Shown here: positions 1 through 5,092 of the stretch, piece after piece
How positions within the stretch are numbered: the first letter of the stretch is position 1
Layout: each line of letters starts with the position of its first letter
Source of the DNA: Candidatus Hydrogenedentota bacterium
GTDB lineage: Bacteria; Hydrogenedentota; Hydrogenedentia; Hydrogenedentales; SLHB01
Assembly: GCA_003552765.1 (NCBI GenBank)
Contig: PUOI01000124.1
Coordinates: 1-5,379, forward strand
Length of the DNA: 5,379 nt
Reading direction: 5' to 3'
The notes under the pieces: model-generated
What the model saw: only the letters and a program-made list of their open reading frames with translations
Database searches by the model: none
What the model was told of the DNA's origin: nothing
Made by a program: the position numbers and the translations under genes

Positions 1-440
1 ACGCCATGGTGTGTGAGTGGGGCATGAGCGAACTTGGCCCAGTCTCGTTTGGCGGCAGCAACGGCGAGGTGTTTTTGGGCCGGGATTTCGTCAAGGAGCG
101 CAACTACAGCGAGGAAACCGCTTCGGCGGTCGATAAGACCGTGCATAAGCTGCTTGAGGACGCCTACAGCGACGTGAAGCAGATGATGATCGATCACAAG
201 GCGATCCTGGTGGCGCTGGCGGAGGCCTTATACGAACGCGAGACGCTGGAGGCCCACGAAATCGACGAGATCATCACGGCCAACGGCGGTGAACACCTCC
301 TGCCGCCGGCGCCCGCCAAGGACCAACACGTTCCGGGCAGACAAGACGAAGGGGTCACCGTATCTCCCCCGCCAGGAGGCGAGATGAGCGATGAAACCGG
401 CGGCATGGAACCGGGAGACCCCGTTCCCGACGGTGTGTAA
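1..440 (+). CDS. ftsH: FtsH ATP-dependent zinc metalloprotease, C-terminal end (5' truncated by window)
   Basis: This is the last ~145 residues of FtsH, the hexameric inner-membrane AAA+ protease that degrades misassembled membrane proteins and short-lived regulators. The reading frame is open at the window edge, so the membrane segments, the AAA+ module and the HExxH zinc site lie upstream. What is visible is the end of the peptidase domain: a MVCEWGMSELGPVSFG segment (typical FtsH wording is M..E.GMS..LGPV.FG), then EVFLGRDF, then YSEETA..VD and a long helix ending in EALYERETLEAHEIDEII. After about residue 92 of the visible part, a ~50-residue tail rich in Pro, Gly and acidic residues follows; such FtsH tails are variable and probably disordered. 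The stop codon is TAA at 438-440. The last 50 nt also encode the start of folP in another frame. The family call is secure; nothing can be said about the missing part. Confidence 0.95.
   Translation, partial: AMVCEWGMSELGPVSFGGSNGEVFLGRDFVKERNYSEETASAVDKTVHKLLEDAYSDVKQMMIDHKAILVALAEALYERETLEAHEIDEIITANGGEHLLPPAPAKDQHVPGRQDEGVTVSPPPGGEMSDETGGMEPGDPVPDGV
374..379 (+). promoter_or_regulatory. Shine-Dalgarno of folP inside the ftsH coding region
   Basis: AGGAGG is 11 nt ahead of the ATG at 391. It is the strongest ribosome-binding sequence near the folP start. It favours 391 over the later in-frame candidates GTG 433, TTG 448 and ATG 493, and so supports a real overlap with ftsH. Confidence 0.6.
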
Positions 441-1281
441 CCCGGCTTTGGAAGAACCGGTCTTCCGCCTGGCGCGGCGGAGGACCGTGGTCATGGGCGT
501 GCTTAATGTCACGCCCGATTCCTTTTTTGACGGCGGCCGTTTTCTTGAGACAGGCCCCGCGCGCGAACACGCCCAGCGCTTGGCGGACCACGGGGCGGAC
601 ATCGTGGACATCGGGGGCGAATCGTCCCGTCCCGGCGCCGAGGCGGTGGAGCCCGAGCAAGAGCGAAGCCGGATTCTGCCGGTTATCGCGGCGCTCAAGG
701 AGACCAGCGTCCGCATTTCAGTGGACACCTACCGGGCTGAATCGGCCCGTTGCGCGCTTGAAACCGGGGCTTGCATGATCAACGACATCACCGCCTTGCG
801 CGGCGATCCCGCCATGGCGGAGGTCCTGGCCAGCGCGGGGCGTGAATGTGTCCTCATGCATATGCAGGGCGCTCCCAAGACCATGCAAGACGCACCGCGC
901 TACGACGATGTGGTGGACGACATCCGGGCTTTCTTCGAGGAGCGTTTGGACTATGCCGTGCGCCAAGGAGTGGCGGAGGATCGCCTCTGGCTCGACCCCG
1001 GCTTTGGTTTCGGCAAGACCGTCCAGCACAATCTCCAGATCCTGCGGCGTCTCGGCGAGTTCAGGGGGTTGGGCCGGCCCCTCCTTGTGGGAACATCCAA
1101 CAAGTCGACGATAGGCAAGGTGCTTGATGCGCCCCCGGATCAGCGGACCGTGGGCACGGCGGCCACGGTGGCCATCGCCATCGCCCACGGGGCCTCCGCC
1201 GTCCGGGTGCATGACGTGGAAACGATGGGGCGCGTCGCGCGCATGAGCGATGCAATTATGGGGAGAATGCACGATGAATGA
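391..1281 (+). CDS. folP: Dihydropteroate synthase
   Basis: FolP condenses 6-hydroxymethyl-7,8-dihydropterin pyrophosphate with p-aminobenzoate to give 7,8-dihydropteroate in folate synthesis; it is the cytosolic target of sulfonamides. The 296-residue product is a full TIM barrel. Visible family motifs are MGVLNVTPDSFFDGG (35-49), DIGGESSRPGA (73-83), SVDTY with Asp112, IND with Asn131, LDPGFGFGK with Asp202 (201-209), TSNKS with Lys238 (235-239) and VRVHDV with Arg272 and His274 (271-276). These match the pterin- and phosphate-binding residues known from E. coli DHPS. The usual SRKS reads SNKS here, so one conserved Arg is Asn. The start at 391 is chosen for the AGGAGG upstream; it gives ~15 more N-terminal residues before MGVLN than in E. 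coli, so a later start (433 or 448) is possible. The gene overlaps ftsH by 50 nt and glmM by 8 nt, indicating translational coupling in one operon. Confidence 0.96.
   Translation: MKPAAWNRETPFPTVCNPALEEPVFRLARRRTVVMGVLNVTPDSFFDGGRFLETGPAREHAQRLADHGADIVDIGGESSRPGAEAVEPEQERSRILPVIAALKETSVRISVDTYRAESARCALETGACMINDITALRGDPAMAEVLASAGRECVLMHMQGAPKTMQDAPRYDDVVDDIRAFFEERLDYAVRQGVAEDRLWLDPGFGFGKTVQHNLQILRRLGEFRGLGRPLLVGTSNKSTIGKVLDAPPDQRTVGTAATVAIAIAHGASAVRVHDVETMGRVARMSDAIMGRMHDE
1261..1265 (+). promoter_or_regulatory. Ribosome-binding site deciding the glmM start
   Basis: GGGAG is 8 nt ahead of the ATG at 1274, within the end of folP. An in-frame ATG also exists at 1250, but it would add eight residues (MQLWGECT) with no family counterpart. 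The MNERLFGTDGIRG start at 1274 matches the normal GlmM N-terminus, so 1274 is preferred. Confidence 0.65.
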
Positions 1282-2641
1282 ACGGCTTTTTGGCACCGAT
1301 GGGATACGGGGCGTCGCGAACGAGCACCCCATGACGGCGGATATGGCTTTGCGCCTTGGCCGCGCGGCCGGCCACGTCTTCCGCCGGGGCGACCGCCCGC
1401 ACACCATTCTCATCGGCAAGGATACGCGCCAGTCCGGCTACATGTTCGAGAACGCCCTCACGGCGGGCCTGTGCAGCATGGGCGTGAATGTGCTGCTGGT
1501 GGGTCCGTTGCCCACGCCGGGCGTCTCGTACATCATGCGCAGCCTGCGCACCGATGCCGCCATCATGATCTCCGCCAGCCACAACCCGTTCCAGTACAAC
1601 GGCATCAAGTTTTTCGGGCCGGACGGCTTCAAGCTGGACGATAAGCTGGAAGCCGAAATCGAGGCGCTTGTGATGGGCAATGAGATTGACCATTTCAAAC
1701 CCGCGCCCGATGGCATCGGCTGGGCGAGGCGCATCGACGACGCCGCGGGCCGGTACATCGAGTTCGCCAAGGCCTCTTTCCCCCGCGACTTGCGTCTGGA
1801 TGGGTTGCGCATCGTGGTGGACTGCGCCCACGGAGCCGCGTACAAGGTAGCCCCGAACGCGTTGGCCGAACTCGGCGCGGAGATCATCCCCGTCGGCGTC
1901 AACCCCAACGGCATCAACATCAACCATCGCTGCGGCTCCGTGCACCCCGAGGAAATGCGGGCCACGGTCATCCGCGAGCGGGCTGACTTGGGCGTGGCCT
2001 TTGACGGCGACGGAGACCGCGTGGTCATGGCCGACAACGACGGCCGGCTGCTCGACGGCAACGCCTTGCTCGCCGTTCTGGCCCGGGATCTCCTTGAGCG
2101 CGGCGCCTTGACGCATGACACCCTCGCCACCACCATCATGGCGAACGGCGGACTGCAGCGCGCCATCGCGCCGTGGAACGCGCAAATCGCGTGGACCAAA
2201 GTGGGCGATCGCCATGTGGTCGAGACCATGCGCGAGCATGGCTTGGTCCTGGGGGGCGAATCCTCGGGCCACATCGTGCTTCTTGAGCACAACACCACGG
2301 GCGACGCCCTGATCACCGCCCTTCAGGTTCTCGCCGCCATGTTGCGCAAGGCGCAGGGCTTGTCCGTGCTGGGCAGCGCCTATCAGCCGCTTCCCGAGGC
2401 GCACCGGACCGTGCCGTTGAACGGGAGGGCGAAGCCCGAGAAGGACGTATTGGACCAAATCAGCGAGCGCGCCATGGAGGAACTGGGCGGCAAGGGCCGC
2501 ATCGTATTGCGGCCATCCGGCACGGAGCCGATTGTGCGGGTGATGGTGCAACACGACGACGGGCGGGTCGCGGAACAGTTGACGGAACGCATCGCCAACG
2601 AAATCGCCGCGCTGGGCGAACTCGCCGTCAAGGAAGGCTAA
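1274..2641 (+). CDS. glmM: Phosphoglucosamine mutase
   Basis: GlmM interconverts glucosamine-6-phosphate and glucosamine-1-phosphate, the step before GlmU makes UDP-GlcNAc for peptidoglycan and lipopolysaccharide. The product from the ATG at 1274 has 455 residues, a little longer than the ~445 usual for the family. The four domain signatures of alpha-D-phosphohexomutases are intact: N-terminal FGTDGIRG (6-13), the active-site serine loop ISASHNP (99-105, Ser102 being the residue phosphorylated during catalysis), the magnesium loop DGDGDR (244-249), the sugar-binding loop GGESSGH (327-333) and the phosphate-binding loop RPSGTEP (413-419). The GlmM-type wording GGESSGH and the folP neighbour separate it from ManB/Pgm paralogues. 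The start overlaps the folP stop by 8 nt, and pdxJ follows after 32 nt. It should be an active enzyme. Confidence 0.97.
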   Translation: MNERLFGTDGIRGVANEHPMTADMALRLGRAAGHVFRRGDRPHTILIGKDTRQSGYMFENALTAGLCSMGVNVLLVGPLPTPGVSYIMRSLRTDAAIMISASHNPFQYNGIKFFGPDGFKLDDKLEAEIEALVMGNEIDHFKPAPDGIGWARRIDDAAGRYIEFAKASFPRDLRLDGLRIVVDCAHGAAYKVAPNALAELGAEIIPVGVNPNGININHRCGSVHPEEMRATVIRERADLGVAFDGDGDRVVMADNDGRLLDGNALLAVLARDLLERGALTHDTLATTIMANGGLQRAIAPWNAQIAWTKVGDRHVVETMREHGLVLGGESSGHIVLLEHNTTGDALITALQVLAAMLRKAQGLSVLGSAYQPLPEAHRTVPLNGRAKPEKDVLDQISERAMEELGGKGRIVLRPSGTEPIVRVMVQHDDGRVAEQLTERIANEIAALGELAVKEG

Positions 2642-2662
2642 GCTGACCGACCAGCCACATAC

Positions 2663-2670
2663 GAGGGGGA
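2663..2670 (+). promoter_or_regulatory. Ribosome-binding site of pdxJ
   Basis: A G-rich stretch GAGGGGGA ends 3 nt before the ATG at 2674, and its pairing core lies about 5-7 nt away. It occupies the short glmM-pdxJ spacer, in which I see no promoter or terminator, so pdxJ is expected to be read from the upstream operon transcript. Confidence 0.5.
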
Positions 2671-2673
2671 GCG

Positions 2674-3414
2674 ATGGAAGCACAAGGCGTCAGCGTCGAA
2701 CTCGGCGTAAACATAGACCATGTAGCCACGTTGCGCGAGGCCCGCAAAGGCATTGAGCCCGATGTGATTGCGGCGGCGAAGGTGTGCGAGTTGGCGGGCG
2801 CTCACCAAATCACGGTGCATCTGCGCCAGGATCGCCGCCACATCCAGGACCGCGACGTGGAACTGCTGGCGCAGGTCCTTAACGTCCGGCTAAACCTCGA
2901 GATGGCCGCCGTGGACGAAATCATCGGCATCGCCACCCGCATCAAACCGCACAGCGTCTGCCTCGTGCCGGAAAACCGCCAGGAGGTCACCACCGAGGGC
3001 GGCTTGGACGTATCCAGTCAGCAGGAACGGCTTACCGAGGTGGTCTCGCGGTTTCATGAGGCGGGCGTCAAGGTGAGCATGTTCATTGATCCCGAGAATG
3101 AGCAGGTCGACGCCTCGGCGGCCACCGGGGCGGACTTCGTCGAGTTGCACACCGGCGCCTACGCCAACGCGGATGAAGCCAGCGAAATGGACGAACTCAA
3201 CCGGCTTGTCCAAGCCGCTGCGCACGCTATCGAGTCGGGCCTGGTCTTCAATGCGGGTCACGGGCTAACCGTCCGTAATCTCCGGCCCGTCGCCGCCATT
3301 AGCGGGCTCCATGAAGTCAACATCGGCCATTCCATCGTCTCCCGCGCGGTCTTCATAGGGCTTGAAGCGGCTGTGCGCGAGATGCTTGACATCCTACGTT
3401 CGGTTTCGGCGTAA
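2674..3414 (+). CDS. pdxJ: Pyridoxine 5'-phosphate synthase
   Basis: PdxJ closes the pyridine ring of vitamin B6: it condenses 1-deoxy-D-xylulose 5-phosphate with 3-amino-2-oxopropyl phosphate to form pyridoxine 5'-phosphate (DXP-dependent pathway, cytosol, homo-octamer in E. coli). The 246-residue product is of normal length and a TIM barrel. Visible motifs are [16 protein letters not shown] (9-24), [16 protein letters not shown] (47-62), NLEMA with Glu76 (74-78), [17 protein letters not shown] (96-112), VSMFIDP (134-140), ELHTGAYA (157-164), NAGHGL with His196 (193-198) and NIGH (216-219). These include the histidines and glutamate used for acid-base catalysis in the E. coli enzyme. One change is HLRQD where HLRED is usual, at Gln52. 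It is the last gene of the ftsH-folP-glmM-pdxJ run; the stop codon is TAA at 3412-3414, followed by a long non-coding gap. Confidence 0.97.
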   Translation: MEAQGVSVELGVNIDHVATLREARKGIEPDVIAAAKVCELAGAHQITVHLRQDRRHIQDRDVELLAQVLNVRLNLEMAAVDEIIGIATRIKPHSVCLVPENRQEVTTEGGLDVSSQQERLTEVVSRFHEAGVKVSMFIDPENEQVDASAATGADFVELHTGAYANADEASEMDELNRLVQAAAHAIESGLVFNAGHGLTVRNLRPVAAISGLHEVNIGHSIVSRAVFIGLEAAVREMLDILRSVSA

Positions 3415-3523
3415 CGTCCGGCGGCCGGGTTCATGCTGGCGGAATGTTAGCGCACATCCCCTAAGCAACTTTTCCTTGTTTTACACACACATACAAGTTG
3501 CGATGTCTATCATGAGACGAGCG

Positions 3524-3557
3524 CGCCGGGGGCCGATGGAACTTATCGCCCCCGGCG
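3524..3557 (+). terminator. Probable operon-end hairpin (no U-tract)
   Basis: CGCCGGGGGC at 3524-3533 is the exact reverse complement of 3548-3557. With one bulged base, three more pairs form (3535-3537 with 3545-3547), leaving a 7-nt loop. It lies 110 nt beyond the pdxJ stop. No run of T follows, so it is not a textbook intrinsic terminator. It could stop transcription weakly, protect a 3' end left by Rho, or act on both strands. That it is a real stem is clear; its role is inferred. Confidence 0.5.
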
Positions 3558-3678
3558 GGGATAGGGCATATCTAATACCGTTGTTGGGGGAGCATCAACT
3601 CTAGGGCTAACCACCGGACCGCCCTGCGCCACAACGCTGTACTAGAACGCATAGGACTAACATCAACGCAACAAAGTC

Positions 3679-3707
3679 TTGACTTTTTTCGCTCTCTGTT
3701 GTACAGT
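3679..3707 (+). promoter_or_regulatory. Sigma70-type promoter for the isomerase-like gene
   Basis: TTGACT at 3679-3684 (5 of 6 to the -35 consensus) and TACAGT at 3702-3707 (4 of 6 to the -10 consensus) are separated by exactly 17 nt, in a locally AT-rich stretch with a T-run after the -35. The expected start of transcription is near 3714, which would give a leader of about 168 nt before the ATG at 3882. The -10 element overlaps one of the repeated GTACAG words, so a regulator binding there would block polymerase. Confidence 0.55.
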
Positions 3708-3727
3708 CATAGCCTACATCCGCTAGT

Positions 3728-3737
3728 CCCTGCAGGG
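3728..3737. repeat. Perfect 10-bp palindrome just downstream of the promoter
   Basis: CCCTGCAGGG reads the same on both strands and lies about 15-25 nt after the predicted transcription start. The position would suit an operator or a small RNA hairpin, but a palindrome this short can arise by chance in GC-rich DNA. Confidence 0.3.
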
Positions 3738-3867
3738 GAACACCAAGCTGCCCGCTCCTTCTGTGTTCACTATTTGCTCACTTTGGTATGGCTGGACTCA
3801 ATTGGGGAACTGTACATACTAGAGTTACTGATCCCTTGCAGCGTTACTTCTGGAAGGCGACAGTTCT

Positions 3868-3875
3868 AAGGGGAG
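3868..3875 (+). promoter_or_regulatory. Ribosome-binding site of the isomerase-like gene
   Basis: AAGGGGAG lies 6 nt before the ATG at 3882. The spacing is good, and it fixes this ATG as the start; the translated N-terminus also begins at the normal place for the first TIM-barrel strand. Confidence 0.65.
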
Positions 3876-3881
3876 AAGCAT

Positions 3882-4862
3882 ATGACCTTACGGATTTCCA
3901 CGGCGCTTAGCGTCTTTTCCGGGGCGCCGGATAGTTACTGCCTGGATGGATACCGCGATCCCTTGCGTTTGCCGGAACGGGTGGCGGCCATATCCAAGAT
4001 CAAGGGCGTAAAGGGAATCGAAGTCTCACAACGGGAGTTGAGCGATGAGTTTCCGGTGAAGGAACTTAAGCGGGTCCTCAAGGAATACAACCTGAGCTGT
4101 TCCGCGGTCACTGCCGATATCGCTCAAGATCGCCGGTTTGCGCTGGGCGGCTTTGGCCACCAGCACGCCAAGACCCGCAACGCCTCGATTGATGAAGGCC
4201 GCAAGGCGGTTGACATCGCCCGGCAGGTGGGCACGGCCGACGTGACGTTGCGGCTGTATAGCGATGGGTTCGACTATCCCTTCCAGGTGGATTACGCCAC
4301 CCACTGGAACACGGTGATTTCCAGCATCAAGACCATCGCCAAATACGCCTCATCGGACATCAATGTCGCCATCTGCTACAAACCAAGGGAACCACGCAAA
4401 TACCTCACGGTGAGTTCCGTTGGCAAGGCGCTCTCGTTGTGTCAAGAAATCGCGATGAAAAACGTAGGGGTTGCGCTGGATTTCTCCAACGCCATGATGG
4501 CGGGCGAGAACCCGGCGGAGTCCATCGCGTTCCTGGCGCGGGCCAATAAGCTGTTTCAGGTGTACTTCAGCGATAGTTACGGACTTTGGGAGGATGTGCT
4601 TCTCCCGGGCAGCGTCCATATGTGGGAGACCATGGAAGCCTTGCAACAACTCAAGAACAGCAAGTACAAGGGCTTCTGCACGCTCAACATGATGCCCCGG
4701 CGGATGGACCCCGCCCATGCCTGCCAGATTGCGGTGGGCAATCTCTCCATTTTTTGGAAGAAATTAGAAAAACTCGACAGCGCGGAGCTTAAGAAGGCCC
4801 AAAAGACACTGGATGCCGTGGAAAGCCAAAAGATCGTGCGGCGGATTATGCTCCAGAGTTGA
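3882..4862 (+). CDS. Sugar phosphate isomerase/epimerase-like TIM-barrel protein, probably with altered or lost metal site
   Basis: The 326-residue product, with no signal peptide or membrane segment, resembles the xylose isomerase-like TIM-barrel superfamily (COG1082, AP_endonuc_2 fold). Landmarks of one subfamily are present: an early strand with STALSVFSGAPDSYCLDGYR (6-25), IKGVKGIEVS (40-49), a YSDGFDYPFQVDY segment (126-138), YKPREPR (166-172), GVALDFSNAMMAGENPAES (196-214), FQVYFSDSYGLWED (225-238) and GSVHMWETMEAL (243-254). In relatives as I remember them, these read EYKP.EPR, LDFGHA..AGENPAE, FHVH.ND.Y and ALD.FP. Here the metal-ligand positions appear changed: Glu to Cys165, His to Asn203, His.His to Gln226.Tyr228, and Asp/Glu to Asn269, while Asp200 is kept. 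The usual metal-dependent isomerase or epimerase activity is therefore doubtful, and the substrate is unknown. A Lys-rich amphipathic C-terminal stretch (292-326) follows the barrel. The gene stands alone with its own promoter and a downstream hairpin, and looks richer in A/T than its neighbours. The fold is likely; the function is open. Confidence 0.85.
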   Translation: MTLRISTALSVFSGAPDSYCLDGYRDPLRLPERVAAISKIKGVKGIEVSQRELSDEFPVKELKRVLKEYNLSCSAVTADIAQDRRFALGGFGHQHAKTRNASIDEGRKAVDIARQVGTADVTLRLYSDGFDYPFQVDYATHWNTVISSIKTIAKYASSDINVAICYKPREPRKYLTVSSVGKALSLCQEIAMKNVGVALDFSNAMMAGENPAESIAFLARANKLFQVYFSDSYGLWEDVLLPGSVHMWETMEALQQLKNSKYKGFCTLNMMPRRMDPAHACQIAVGNLSIFWKKLEKLDSAELKKAQKTLDAVESQKIVRRIMLQS

Positions 4863-4889
4863 GCGAGGCCTCACCAGATGATGGCTAAG

Positions 4890-4929
4890 ACGCGCCGCGG
4901 ACGGGACCTCCTTCCTTTCCGCGGCGCGT
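4890..4929 (+). terminator. Terminator-like hairpin after the isomerase-like gene
   Basis: The 12 bases at 4890-4901 are the exact reverse complement of 4918-4929 (ACGCGCCGCGGA with its complement), with a 16-nt loop. It lies 28 nt after the stop codon. The sequence after it, ATTCTGTG, is only mildly T-rich, so it would be a weak intrinsic terminator. Position and perfect pairing make it the most likely end of the isomerase transcript. Confidence 0.65.
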
Positions 4930-5001
4930 ATTCTGTGCGGGAACGGCGTCATCGCCCCAAGGGGGAAGGAATTGGCTTTCGCTGAGCAGTGGGATAGCAT
5001 G

Positions 5002-5007
5002 TATAAT
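5002..5007 (+). promoter_or_regulatory. Candidate -10 element for hflX
   Basis: A perfect TATAAT is set in an AT-rich island (about 4997-5025) within otherwise GC-rich DNA. The -35 side is poor: TTCGCT at 4978-4983 with an 18-nt spacer is the best I can find, and there is no TGN extension. Transcription would begin near 5014, giving a leader of about 79 nt to the ATT at 5093 or about 25 nt to the GTG at 5039. Confidence 0.4.
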
Positions 5008-5037
5008 AGATATGAGCTAGTAAACCGAAGGTCCCGG

Positions 5038-5079
5038 CGTGGCGCGGCGGGGTTGCCGCGAACCTGAAGCGGGGCCACG
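5038..5079 (+). promoter_or_regulatory. Leader stem-loop ahead of the hflX ribosome-binding site
   Basis: CGTGGC at 5038-5043 pairs exactly with GCCACG at 5074-5079. Nested inside, GCGGC at 5044-5048 pairs with GCCGC at 5055-5059 around a 6-nt loop. The outer stem ends one base before the AAAGGAGGT at 5080-5088, so folding could influence translation initiation. The upstream GTG start candidate (5039) lies within the stem. No known riboswitch class is recognised. Confidence 0.3.
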
Positions 5080-5088
5080 AAAGGAGGT
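5080..5088 (+). promoter_or_regulatory. Near-perfect Shine-Dalgarno of hflX
   Basis: AAAGGAGGT matches the anti-Shine-Dalgarno over eight or nine bases and sits immediately before the point where HflX homology begins. The GGAGG core is 5 nt before ATT 5093. No ATG, GTG or TTG occurs in the HflX frame at a usable distance downstream, which makes an AUU start the natural reading. Confidence 0.55.
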
Positions 5089-5092
5089 CCGT

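Larger units (their letters stand above)
3415..3881. other. 467-nt intergenic region between pdxJ and the isomerase-like gene
   Basis: No supported gene lies here. The stretch is visibly lower in GC than the flanking genes and contains four CTAG tetramers (near 3601, 3642, 3723 and 3818), a word I did not notice in the coding regions. In order it holds a weak 7-bp inverted repeat (3465-3471 with 3495-3501), the strong hairpin 3524-3557, a sigma70-like promoter (3679-3707), a small palindrome (3728-3737), repeated CTGTAC/GTACAG words, and a Shine-Dalgarno (3868-3875). A 40-codon ORF at 3788-3910 runs into the next gene in another frame but lacks a ribosome-binding site. Confidence 0.8.

Noticed and set aside
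1250..1273. Earlier in-frame ATG for glmM adding MQLWGECT
   Set aside because: GlmM proteins start with the short lead into FGTDGIRG. The ATG at 1274 has the GGGAG upstream, and the extension would enlarge the overlap with folP.
228..1419. Several - strand open frames opposite ftsH/folP (for example 228-728 and 718-1419)
   Set aside because: They are antisense shadows of clearly identified genes, with compositionally biased translations and no recognisable motifs or convincing ribosome-binding sites.
1256..2683. 475-codon open frame on the - strand opposite glmM
   Set aside because: It mirrors glmM almost exactly, as expected for codon-position GC bias in GC-rich DNA. Its translation shows no family motif, while glmM on the + strand has every signature.
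3465..3501. 7-bp inverted repeat GCAACTT/AAGTTGC with a 23-nt loop and a short CA run
   Set aside because: It is too short and widely spaced to argue for a function; likely chance in a lower-GC stretch.
3362..3604. 80-codon + strand ORF running from the pdxJ end into the gap
   Set aside because: It starts inside pdxJ in another frame, has no ribosome-binding site, and spans the hairpin region; no family resemblance.
3788..3910. 40-codon ORF (MAGLNWGTVH...) overlapping the isomerase-like gene start by 29 nt, a possible leader peptide
   Set aside because: No Shine-Dalgarno precedes its ATG, there is no regulatory codon run, and an open frame of this length is expected by chance.
3415..5092. 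Possible insertion sequence, integron site or CRISPR array around the accessory gene
   Set aside because: There are no terminal inverted repeats, target duplications, transposase or integrase remnants, or regularly spaced repeats; the two hairpins are unrelated in sequence.
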